Shown piece after piece: positions 54,076 through 63,631 of a stretch of DNA of 64,000 nucleotides. The stretch is from JACCTU01 sp963848525 (lineage in GTDB: Bacteria > Actinomycetota > Thermoleophilia > Gaiellales > Gaiellaceae): the NCBI GenBank assembly GCA_963848525.1, contig CAWKDZ010000001.1, positions 248,001 to 312,000 on the forward strand. Direction: 5' to 3'. The notes beneath the pieces were generated by a model. That model was not told the origin of the DNA and did no database searches. It saw only the letters and a program-made list of their open reading frames with translations. Position 1 is the stretch's first letter, and each line of letters starts with the position of its first letter. A program made the translations under genes and the position numbers.

Positions 54076-54375
54076 GTGACAGAGCCGCTCGTCCCGCGTG
54101 ACGAGGCCCGCGCGTCCCTGGAGGCGCACCGGGAGCTCGGCCCGGCCTACGAGGAGGAGCTCGCCGAGCGCTTCGCCCAGCGGATCGAGGCGCGGCTGAG
54201 GGAGCGGGAGCGGGCGCCGGCGCGCCGCAGCGCCGACAACACGAACGCGGTCACGGTCGTCTCGATCATCGCCGCGATCCCGCTGATCGCGATCGCGGGT
54301 GGGACCTCCGGGCCTGCCGGGATCGCCATGGTCTGCGTGGCGCTCGTCCTGATCAACTACTTCGCACGCCGATAA
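54076..54375 (+). CDS. Small two-helix membrane protein
   Basis: 99-residue protein: acidic/Arg-rich cytoplasmic half (residues 1-55), then two hydrophobic helices (AVTVVSIIAAIPLIAIAGG and GIAMVCVALVLINYFARR). No family recognised. GTG start at 54076; TACGAT at 54064-54069, six bases upstream, suggests a leaderless transcript. Overlaps the convergent EamA gene by 23 bases. Confidence 0.65.
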   Translation: MTEPLVPRDEARASLEAHRELGPAYEEELAERFAQRIEARLRERERAPARRSADNTNAVTVVSIIAAIPLIAIAGGTSGPAGIAMVCVALVLINYFARR

Positions 54376-55195
54376 GCGCGGCGCCCGCGACGACGAGCAC
54401 CGCGCCGAGCACGAGGTGCCGTCCCACGCGCTCGCTCCGTCCGATCAGCAGCGCCGACAGCCCGACGCCCCAGAGCGTCTCGGTCGCGACGAGCGGCGAG
54501 ACCACCGTCACGCGGCCGCGGTAGTACGCCTCGAAGAGGAACACGTAGGAGAGCCCGAAGCAGATCCCGGCGGGGACGAACGGCAGCCCGCGGCGCCAGC
54601 GCGAGCGCGCCGCCGTCAGCGCGAGCACGAGCGCGCCGCCGGCGAGCGTCGCCGCCGCGGCGGACGTCGACGCGACTGCGGTCTCGCCCGAGAACCAGCG
54701 GACGAACGTGTCGCGGCTCGCGAAGAGGAACGTGCAGCCGACCGCCCACGCGAGGCCGGTCGCCCTGAAGTCGTGCGGGCGGAGCGGCTCCCACGCGAGC
54801 GCCGCCCCGCCGGCGACGATCAGCGCGGCGCCCGCGAGCAGCGCGAGCTGGAACGGCTCGTCGAGGACGACGAGGCCGAGCGCGACCGTCAGCAGCGGCG
54901 CGGCGCCGACGACGACCGACGCGCGCGCGGCGCCAGCGTCGCGGACCGCGAGCGTGAAGAGCAGCTGCGAGACGCCGGGCGCGAGCGCGCCGGCCAGTGC
55001 GAAGAGCGCCAGGTCGCGCGGATCGGACTCGCCGGAGCCGAACGGCGATGCCGCGAGCGCGACGGCGAGCGCGGTCAGCGCGGTTGCGGCGGCGCCGAGC
55101 CGCGCGTCCGGGCTGCGCAGGAGCCCGAGCCGGACCGCGACGGTCATCGCGCCGAAGAGCGCCGCGGAGAGCAGTGCGAGCAGGACCGCGCTCAC
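54353..55195 (-). CDS. EamA/DMT family transporter (first of two)
   Basis: 280-residue ten-helix permease with two EamA repeats (VLLALLSAALFGAMTVAVRL and ATGLAWAVGCTFLFASRDTF, ending VVSPLVATETLWGVGLSALL). Drug/metabolite exporters of this type carry amino acids, cofactors or toxic compounds. GTG start overlaps the stop of the next EamA gene by four bases (GTGA), so the pair is probably co-expressed and may form a heterodimer. Confidence 0.88.
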   Translation of the reverse strand: MSAVLLALLSAALFGAMTVAVRLGLLRSPDARLGAAATALTALAVALAASPFGSGESDPRDLALFALAGALAPGVSQLLFTLAVRDAGAARASVVVGAAPLLTVALGLVVLDEPFQLALLAGAALIVAGGAALAWEPLRPHDFRATGLAWAVGCTFLFASRDTFVRWFSGETAVASTSAAAATLAGGALVLALTAARSRWRRGLPFVPAGICFGLSYVFLFEAYYRGRVTVVSPLVATETLWGVGLSALLIGRSERVGRHLVLGAVLVVAGAALIGVRSS

Positions 55196-56046
55196 CGGCG
55201 CAGCAGGCGGCGGAGCGTCTCCGCGGCCAGCGGTTCGGCGACGACGATGCCGGCCATGATCAGCGCCGCTCCGAGCCAGCCGACCGCGCCGAGCCGGTCG
55301 CCCGCGAGCCAGAAGCCGAAGATCGCGGCCCAGACCGGCTCGAGCGTGAACGCGAGCGCCGTGCGCGCGGCCGACAGACTCCGCTGCGCCCAGACCTGCA
55401 CGAGGTAGCCGAGCGCGCTCGCGAAGATGCCTGTGACGAGCAGCGCGCCCCAGACGACTCGGCCGCTCGGCAGCTCGAGTTGGCCGCGCGCGACGGCGAT
55501 CGCCGTGAAGGCGGCGAACGCGGTGACCATCTCGACGAACGTGAACGCGACCGCGTCGTACATCCGCGCGTAGCGCTCCATCAGCGCGATCTGGAGCGAG
55601 TAGGCGGCGGCTCCGCCGAGCACGAGCAGGTCGCCGACCGGATCCCCGACGCCTACGCCCGTGAGCAGACCGAGGCCGACGAGCGAGAGCGCGACGCCCG
55701 CCCACAGCTCCCTGCCGGCGCGGAAGCGGAAGAGCACGTACGCGAACAGCGGCGTGAAGACGACGTAGAGGCCGGTGATGAAGCCGGTGCTCGAGACGGT
55801 CGTGCGCTGGAGGCCGGCGGTCTGGAGCGCGTAGCCGAGCGCGAGCAGCAGGCCGAGCGCGCCGGCCGGTCGCCAGATCGCGCGGCTCACGCGCGCCGCG
55901 GCAACCGGAGCGAGCACGAACGACGCGATCGCGAAGCGGACGGCGAGGAACGCGAAGAGCGGGTAGAGCGCGACCGCATCCTTGACCTGCACGAACGTGA
56001 TGCCCCAGACCGCGGTGACGGCGACCAAGGCCAGGAGCGCGGGCAC
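55192..56046 (-). CDS. EamA/DMT family transporter (second of two)
   Basis: 284-residue ten-helix permease: LLALVAVTAVWGITFVQVKD, VSSTGFITGLYVVFTPLFAY, and a second repeat with LSAARTALAFTLEPVWAAIF. Typical RhaT/EamA folds. GTG start at 56046 sits next to a repeated GGGACTGTCCC sequence upstream. Substrate unknown; upstream neighbour on the other strand is pepT, so peptide or amino-acid efflux is possible. Confidence 0.88.
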   Translation of the reverse strand: MPALLALVAVTAVWGITFVQVKDAVALYPLFAFLAVRFAIASFVLAPVAAARVSRAIWRPAGALGLLLALGYALQTAGLQRTTVSSTGFITGLYVVFTPLFAYVLFRFRAGRELWAGVALSLVGLGLLTGVGVGDPVGDLLVLGGAAAYSLQIALMERYARMYDAVAFTFVEMVTAFAAFTAIAVARGQLELPSGRVVWGALLVTGIFASALGYLVQVWAQRSLSAARTALAFTLEPVWAAIFGFWLAGDRLGAVGWLGAALIMAGIVVAEPLAAETLRRLLRR

Positions 56047-56055
56047 GCGCGGACG

Positions 56056-56086
56056 TTAGCGGGGGACTGTCCCGGGACTGTCCCCC
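56056..56086 (+). repeat. GGGACTGTCCC-type intergenic repeat, copy 1
   Basis: TTAGCGGGGGACTGTCCCGG followed by GACTGTCCCCC. Two GACTGTCCC units in direct tandem, each with partial dyad symmetry (GGGACtGTCCC). A near-identical unit lies 94 bases away. Similar GGGGACTGTCCCC sequences are known to me as dispersed elements of many bacterial genomes; a regulatory role is unproven. Confidence 0.7.
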
Positions 56087-56149
56087 GTCCGCACGAGCAC
56101 GTCGAGAGCGCGACCAGCTTTCGCCCTGCTCGCACCGCAGCTTCGTCGA

Positions 56150-56179
56150 TTAGCGGGGACTGTCCCGTGACTGTCCCCT
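56150..56179 (+). repeat. GGGACTGTCCC-type intergenic repeat, copy 2
   Basis: TTAGCGGGGACTGTCCCGTG followed by ACTGTCCCCT, the same layout as the copy at 56056 with two differences. It ends 11 bases before the chosen pepT GTG, and its own internal GTG (56167) is an alternative, less likely start. Confidence 0.7.
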
Positions 56180-56190
56180 ACGATCCGCGC

Positions 56191-57441
<1,251 letters not shown>

Positions 57442-57476
57442 CGGCGCCCTCGGAGTACGTCTCTGCGGTCGCGCTA

Positions 57477-57614
57477 CTAGGTGCCGGACTCCTCGCCGCC
57501 TTCGCCGCCGCCGTCTCCCATGCCGCCGCCTTCGCCGCCGCCGGACTCGCCGCCGCCCATCCCGCCGCCGGACTCACCGCCGCCCATGCCGCCTTCCTCT
57601 GTTTCCCATCTCAT
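57477..57614 (-). CDS. Gly/Glu/Met-rich 45-residue peptide
   Basis: Starts MRWETEEGG and continues as imperfect repeats of GGGMGGGESGGG and GGGEGGGMGD, ending GGEESGT. Gly exceeds half of all residues; there is no Cys, Lys or hydrophobic segment. AGGAGGG lies six bases before the ATG, an ideal Shine-Dalgarno site that is rare in this window, arguing for real, strong translation. It is divergent from moaA. Function unknown; possible metal-binding, structural or peptide-natural-product precursor, none supported by more than composition. Confidence 0.65.
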   Translation of the reverse strand: MRWETEEGGMGGGESGGGMGGGESGGGEGGGMGDGGGEGGEESGT

Positions 57615-57694
57615 TGCGTTCCCTCCTGTGGGTGGATGTCAGGAGGGGTTTTTCCGTCTCGGCAACGCGAAAACCTCGCGCTAGTCTCTCCACC
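57615..57694. promoter_or_regulatory. Divergent region, Gly-rich peptide / moaA
   Basis: Holds AGGAGGG of the peptide gene (57621-57627 on the minus strand) and TAGTCT (57682-57687) seven bases before the moaA GTG, consistent with a leaderless moaA mRNA. No molybdenum-cofactor riboswitch-like structure is apparent. Confidence 0.45.
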
Positions 57695-58687
<993 letters not shown>

Positions 58688-58719
58688 CGCCGCCCGCTGG
58701 GTCTAGAATCGGCATCGTC

Positions 58720-59469
58720 GTGAGCGAGCTGGCCGCAACCGCTCCCGGACCCGAGCAGCGCCGCTTTCTCCCCCGTGGCTGGGGGGACTTCGCCAAGCAG
58801 ATCCTGCTCTGGTTCGGATTCCTCGCCGCCTACCAGGTGGCGCGCGGAATCGCGGACCGGAACGCGGCCGACGCGTTCGAGAACGGGCTGAAGGTGATCG
58901 ACCTGGAGAGCCGGGCGAACGCGCTCTTCGAGCTCAGCCTCCAGGGTCTCGTCCAGTCCTCGAACCTGCTCGCGATCGCGACCTCGTGGACGTACTGGCT
59001 CTCGCAGTTCACCGTGCTCGGGCTGGCGCTGCTCTGGGTCTACCTGCGCCGGAACGAGTCGTTTGCGCGCTTCCGGAACATGGTGATGCTCGCGAACGTC
59101 ATCGGCCTCGCCGGCTACGTCCTGCTGCCGACGGCTCCGCCGCGCATGTTCCCGGACTTCGGCTTCGTCGACACGCTCGCCCACTTCGCGAGCCTCAACC
59201 ACGGCAGCGGCCTGATCGAGCTCGCATCGAACCCCTACGCCGCGATGCCGAGCCTGCACTCGGCGGACGCGCTGATCGTCGGTGTGACGATGGCGCTGCT
59301 CGTCCAGCGGCGCTGGGCGAAGGTGCTGTGGCTGCTGTGGGCGCCGTGGGTGTGGTTCGCCGTGATGGCGACCGGCAACCACTTCTGGCTCGACATCGTC
59401 GCGGGCGTGCTCGTGGCGCTGATCGCAGCGCTCGCGCTCGAGCGGCGCCTGCTCTTCAGGCGCGCCTGA
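58720..59469 (+). CDS. PAP2-like membrane phosphatase/transferase (Aur1/inositolphosphotransferase type)
   Basis: 249 residues with about six helices. The PAP2_3 signature is present as AAMPSLHSADALIVGV and MATGNHFWLDIVAGVL (His and Asp catalytic dyad), with an upstream PPRMFPDFG. It lies directly before a CDP-alcohol transferase and inositol-phosphate synthase, hinting at an inositol-lipid role, for example phosphatase or head-group exchange; the acceptor is not known. GTG start; TAGAAT at 58704-58709, ten bases upstream, is a strong -10. Confidence 0.82.
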   Translation: MSELAATAPGPEQRRFLPRGWGDFAKQILLWFGFLAAYQVARGIADRNAADAFENGLKVIDLESRANALFELSLQGLVQSSNLLAIATSWTYWLSQFTVLGLALLWVYLRRNESFARFRNMVMLANVIGLAGYVLLPTAPPRMFPDFGFVDTLAHFASLNHGSGLIELASNPYAAMPSLHSADALIVGVTMALLVQRRWAKVLWLLWAPWVWFAVMATGNHFWLDIVAGVLVALIAALALERRLLFRRA

Positions 59470-59491
59470 CGCGCCGCCGGTATCGCACGTA

Positions 59492-59503
59492 TGCTATATA
59501 GCA
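59492..59503. promoter_or_regulatory. Perfect palindrome TGCTATATAGCA at the CDP-alcohol transferase start
   Basis: A 12-base perfect palindrome ending three bases before the GTG at 59507. It overlaps a TATGCT/TATATA -10 candidate, so a repressor bound here would block the promoter. The AT content is far above the surroundings. Confidence 0.5.
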
Positions 59504-59506
59504 AGC

Positions 59507-60142
59507 GTGCGATCTGACACCTTGACCCTCAAGGACACCTACACGACCGGGGCGAGACGCCTCGCGTCGCGCTCGATCGTCGGGCTGACCCGCACGCGGA
59601 TCACGCCGAACGTCCTCACGACCGGCGGCGTCACGCTCTGCGCCCTCGCTTCGGTCGCCGTCTACTTCGAGTACCGCAACGACCTCCTCTTCTTCTGGCT
59701 CGGCGCCGTGCTGTTCGTGATCGGCTCGATCCTCGACATCCTCGACGGAGCGCTCGCGCGCGCCGGCGGCAAGGCGACGCCTTTCGGCGCGTTCGTCGAC
59801 TCGACCACCGACCGCCTCAGCGAGGCGTTCATGCTCGGCGCGATCGCGGTCGTTCTCACCCGGGACGGCAGCGAGCTCGGCGTCGCGCTCGCCGCGGCAG
59901 CCATGACGGGCTCGTTCCTCGTCAGCTACACGCGCGCCCGGGCAGAGGCGCTCGGCGTGCGAGGCGACGTCGGCATCGGCTCACGGGCCGAGCGCGTCGT
60001 CGTGATCACGGCCGGGCTCGTGCTCGCGCCGTGGCTGCCGCTCGAGCTCGCGCTCGCCGTCCTGACCGCCACAGCGTGGCTCACGGTCGTCCAGCGCGTC
60101 CTCCACGTCCGCACCCAACTTCGATCCAAGGAGATCACCTGA
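59507..60142 (+). CDS. pgsA: CDP-alcohol phosphatidyltransferase, probable phosphatidylinositol-phosphate synthase
   Basis: 211-residue, six-helix enzyme with the CDP-OH-P signature D-x2-DG-x2-AR-x8-G-x3-D-x3-D, read as ILDILDGALARAGGKATPFG then AFVDSTTDR. It condenses CDP-diacylglycerol with an alcohol. Directly upstream of inositol-phosphate synthase, matching actinobacterial PIP synthases that use inositol 1-phosphate; this assignment is from context, not from residues unique to that group. Confidence 0.85.
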   Translation: MRSDTLTLKDTYTTGARRLASRSIVGLTRTRITPNVLTTGGVTLCALASVAVYFEYRNDLLFFWLGAVLFVIGSILDILDGALARAGGKATPFGAFVDSTTDRLSEAFMLGAIAVVLTRDGSELGVALAAAAMTGSFLVSYTRARAEALGVRGDVGIGSRAERVVVITAGLVLAPWLPLELALAVLTATAWLTVVQRVLHVRTQLRSKEIT

Positions 60143-61244
60143 ATGTCCGATAACGGCAAGGTCCGCGTCGCGCTCGTCGGCGTCGGCAACTGCGCGAACG
60201 CGCTGCTCCAGGGCGTGGAGTACTACCGCGACGCCGACTCCGACCAGTTCGTCCCCGGCCTGATGCACGTCGACCTCGGCGGCTACCACGTCGGCGACAT
60301 CGAGTTCACGGCCGCGTTCGACGTCACGACGACGAAGGTCGGCAAGGACCTCGCCGACGCGATCTGGGCGCACCCGAACGACACGATCAAGTTCGCCGAC
60401 GTGCCCGCAGACCGGCATCAAGGTCTCGCGCGGGATGACGCACGACGGGATCGGCAAGTACCTGAGCGAGGTCGTCGACAAGTCGCCGGGCGAGACGGAC
60501 GACGTCGTCCGCATCCTCAGGGAGACGCAGACGGACGTCGTCGTCAACTACCTGCCCGTCGGCTCGGAATCGGCGACGAAGTGGTACACGGAGCAGATCC
60601 TCGAGGCCGGCTGCGCGATGGTGAACTGCATGCCCGTCTTCATCGCGCGCGAGCCGTACTGGCAGCGCCGCTTCGAGCAGGCCGGCGTGCCGATCATCGG
60701 CGACGACATCAAGTCGCAGGTCGGCGCGACGATCACGCACCGCGTGCTCACGTCGCTCTTCCGCGAGCGCGGTGTCAAGGTCGACCGGACGATGCAGCTG
60801 AACGTCGGCGGCAACTCCGACTTCCTGAACATGCTCGAACGCGACCGGCTCGAGTCGAAGAAGATCTCGAAGACGAACGCGGTCACGTCGATGCTCGACT
60901 ACGACCTCGGCGAGAAGAACGTCCACGTCGGTCCTTCGGACTACGTGCCGTGGCTGACCGACCGCAAGTGGGCCTACATCCGCATGGAGGGCTCGAGCTT
61001 CGGCGACGTGCCGCTGAACATGGAGCTCAAGCTCGAGGTCTGGGACTCGCCGAACTCGGCCGGGATCGTGATCGACGCCGTGCGGCTGGCGAAGCTCGCC
61101 ATGAACAACGGCGTCGCCGGCGCGCTCGAGGGGCCGAGCGCCTACCTGATGAAGTCGCCGCCGCGTCAGATCGCGGACGACGACGCGCACGACGCGGTCG
61201 AGCGCTTCATCGACGAGCACGCACGGACGCGCGAGACCGTCTGA
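60143..61244 (+). CDS. ino1: Inositol-3-phosphate synthase, frame broken near 60410
   Basis: Converts glucose-6-phosphate to inositol-3-phosphate. NAD-binding start VRVALVGVGNCANALLQGVE, AFDVTTTKVGKDLADAI, then DVP; an extra C in GTGCCCGCAGACC moves the frame, and the enzyme continues QTGIKVSRGMTHDGIGKYLS, DVVVNYLPVGSESATKWY, IIGDDIKSQVGATITHRVL, NVGGNSDFLNM, and GPSAYLMKSPPRQ. Repaired length 366 residues, normal for actinobacteria. ATG at 60143 follows the transferase stop by a base, so the two are one operon. Confidence 0.92.
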
Positions 61245-61841
61245 TCAGTCGCGCTCGAGCCCGCCGCAGAACAGCTCGACGACCGTGCGCTCCGCGCGCG
61301 CGACGTCGTCCTGCCCGCCGGGAAGCACGCCCATCACCCAACCCGTGAGGATCTCCTCGAGCGCGCCGTAGAGGCTCCAGCCCGCGAGCTTCGGGTCGAG
61401 GTCGGCCCGGAACGAGCCGTCCTCCTGGCCGCGGCGGACGATCCGCTCGAGCGAGTCGAACGCGTGCTGGATCTCGGTCACCTCGCTCTGGAGATGCGGC
61501 GTCCGGGTCACCTCGCGGACGAGCACGCGCACGAGGTCCGGGTCGCGGCTCCACGTGCGCAGGACGATCGCGACGACCTTGCGCACGTGCTCGCGCGACG
61601 GCTCGTCCGTGTCCTCGACCGCGCGGATCGCGGCGAGTAGCTCCGCCCACGTTTCGCGGAAGATCGTCTCCAGCAGCTCCTCTTTGGAGTGGAAGTAGTG
61701 GTAGACGAGCCCGTACGCGACGCCCGCCTCGGTGGCGACGTCGCCCACGCGCGCCGCTTCGTAGCCACGCCGAGCGAAGGCACGCACCGCGGCCTGCACG
61801 ATCTGCTTCCGCCGATCCTCGGAGCTGACGCGCGTGGCCAC
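61245..61841 (-). CDS. TetR family transcriptional regulator
   Basis: 198-residue repressor: N-terminal HTH (RRKQIVQAAVRAFARRGYEA, VGDVATEAGVAYGLVYHYFH), helix KEELLETIFRETWAEL, and an all-helical ligand domain. GTG start at 61841. It diverges from the GT4-PHP gene, and its stop abuts ino1 (61244/61245), so it most likely controls one or both and itself through the palindrome at 61851-61870. Ligand unknown. Confidence 0.9.
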   Translation of the reverse strand: MATRVSSEDRRKQIVQAAVRAFARRGYEAARVGDVATEAGVAYGLVYHYFHSKEELLETIFRETWAELLAAIRAVEDTDEPSREHVRKVVAIVLRTWSRDPDLVRVLVREVTRTPHLQSEVTEIQHAFDSLERIVRRGQEDGSFRADLDPKLAGWSLYGALEEILTGWVMGVLPGGQDDVARAERTVVELFCGGLERD

Positions 61842-61850
61842 CGGCGCGCC

Positions 61851-61870
61851 GAGTCTAGACGGCTAGAGTC
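61851..61870. promoter_or_regulatory. Candidate TetR operator overlapping two divergent -10 elements
   Basis: GAGTCTAGACGGCTAGAGTC: two 8-base arms (GAGTCTAG and CTAGAGTC) with one mismatch around a four-base spacer. Each arm contains a -10 (TAGACT on the minus strand at 61857-61852 for TetR, TAGAGT on the plus strand at 61864-61869 for the GT4-PHP gene), so binding would shut both promoters. Confidence 0.6.
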
Positions 61871-61877
61871 GGGGCGG

Positions 61878-63608
61878 ATGGCACTGCGCCTTTGCCTGGT
61901 CACGCCGTTCAGCTGGTCGCAGCCGCACTCAGTCAACGAGCACGTCGCCGGGATCGCCGCAGAGCTGCGTGAGCGCGGGCACCACGTGACCGTGCTCGCG
62001 CCGTCGAACCGCGCGCGCGAGCTCGCAGCCGGCAGGCGCGCGCTGCAGAGCGGCGCCGACGCGGACGTGATCGCGCTCGGCCCCGCCGTGCCGATTTCGC
62101 GTCGCTCGCAGATGGGCGTGCCGGTCGGCGTCCGCGACAACCTCACGCTCGCGCTGCGCGAGGGCCGGTACGACATCGTGCACGCGTTCGAGTCCGGCCT
62201 ACCGAGCCTTTCGTACCTCGCGCTGCGCGAGGCGCAGACACTCGCGGTCGCGACGTTCCTCTCCCCCGAGCGCCTCGCGTACCCGCCGGGCAAGACGCAG
62301 CGCGAGCGCCTGCTCACGCGCGTGGACGCGCTGCTCGTGACGAGCGAGCACGTGCGAGCTGCCGCAGCCGCGCGATTCCCCGGCGACTACGAGCTCGTCT
62401 CCGAGGGCGTCGACACGAAGCGCTTCCGTCCGTCGGCGAAGCGTCCGCTGATCGTCCTGGAGTGGCGGCCGTCGGCCCGCCCCGTTGCCCGCGCAGTGCT
62501 TCGGGCGCTGCGCGACCTGCCGGGCTGGGAGGCTGCCTTCATTCGCACGCGGACGATGTTCGGTCGTCCGTTCGTGCCGCGGGGCGTCGTCGACCGCGTT
62601 TCGATCCGGACGCTCCGCAGCGGCGAGTCGCGCGCCGAGCTGCTGAACGAGGCCGCGATCTTCGTTCCGGCGCCGGGAGGGCTCGAGCGCCTGCGGCTGG
62701 AGGCGGCCGCGGCGGGCGCCGCGATCGCCGACCCTCCGGGCGTCGACGAGCAGCCGGAGCTCGCGGCCGCGGCGGTCGCGCGCCTAGCCGAAGACGCAGA
62801 GCATCGCGAGCGCGAGCAGCGCGCAGCGAGGGCGGCGGCCGAGCCCCAGAGCTTCGGCGCGGTCGCAGGCGAGCTCGACGAGCTGTACGCGCGGCTGGTG
62901 CGCCGGCGCCGGCCGAGCCGCGACGACGACCCGCTCGCCGACAGGCCGTGGCTCCTCGCCGACCTGCACCTGCACACGAGCTGGTCGCACGACTGTCAGA
63001 TCGACGTGGAGGAGCTGCTCGACTACGCCGAGGAGCAGGGTCTCGGAGCGATCGCCGTCACCGACCACAACGTCTTCGGCGGGGCGCTCGAAGCCGTCGA
63101 GCTCGCGCGCGGCCGCGACCTGATCGTGATTCCCGGCGAGGAGGTGAAGACCGACACGCAGGGCGAGGTGATCGGGCTCTTCCTCCACGAGGAGATCCCG
63201 CGCGGAATGTCCTTCGCCGAGACGATCGCCGCGATCCGCGCGCAGAACGGCGTCGTCTACCTCCCGCACCCGTTCGACCGCATCCACACGTGCCCGGACC
63301 CGGCGACGGTGCACCGGCACATCGACGAACTCGACGTGCTCGAGGTCCACAACGCACGCCTGCTCTTCGAGGCCTACAACGACGAGGCGCTCCGGTTCGC
63401 CCGCAAGTACGGGATCACGATGGGCGCGGGCTCCGACGCGCACGTCCTCCAGGGCGTCGGCACCGGCGTCATGCGCATGCGCGCCTTCGAGGGTCGGGAC
63501 GAGTTCCTGCTCAGCCTCCGGACCGCGCAGGTGGAGCGCCGTCCACGGTCGCTGCTCTACCTCCAGTCGCTCAAGTGGGCGGCCCAAGCCAAGGAAAGGG
63601 TTCGCTGA
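61878..63608 (+). CDS. GT4-like glycosyltransferase fused to a PHP-type phosphoesterase
   Basis: 576 residues, two enzymes in one chain. Residues 1-340 resemble a GT4 GT-B transferase (LCLVTPFSWSQPHSVNEHVA, YDIVHAFESGLPSLSYLALR, LVSEGVDTKRFRPSAKRPL, then a weaker C-terminal nucleotide-sugar half). Residues 362-575 are a PHP metallophosphoesterase: LLADLHLHTSWSHDCQIDVE, GAIAVTDHNVFGGALEA, VVYLPHPFDRIHT, MGAGSDAHVLQGV, with His/Asp/Glu metal ligands. Position after ino1 suggests lipid or inositol glycoside chemistry; unproven. The TAGAGT at 61864-61869 precedes the ATG by eight bases. Confidence 0.88.
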   Translation: MALRLCLVTPFSWSQPHSVNEHVAGIAAELRERGHHVTVLAPSNRARELAAGRRALQSGADADVIALGPAVPISRRSQMGVPVGVRDNLTLALREGRYDIVHAFESGLPSLSYLALREAQTLAVATFLSPERLAYPPGKTQRERLLTRVDALLVTSEHVRAAAAARFPGDYELVSEGVDTKRFRPSAKRPLIVLEWRPSARPVARAVLRALRDLPGWEAAFIRTRTMFGRPFVPRGVVDRVSIRTLRSGESRAELLNEAAIFVPAPGGLERLRLEAAAAGAAIADPPGVDEQPELAAAAVARLAEDAEHREREQRAARAAAEPQSFGAVAGELDELYARLVRRRRPSRDDDPLADRPWLLADLHLHTSWSHDCQIDVEELLDYAEEQGLGAIAVTDHNVFGGALEAVELARGRDLIVIPGEEVKTDTQGEVIGLFLHEEIPRGMSFAETIAAIRAQNGVVYLPHPFDRIHTCPDPATVHRHIDELDVLEVHNARLLFEAYNDEALRFARKYGITMGAGSDAHVLQGVGTGVMRMRAFEGRDEFLLSLRTAQVERRPRSLLYLQSLKWAAQAKERVR

Positions 63609-63631
63609 CCCCGAACTCGTAGGACCCCGCC

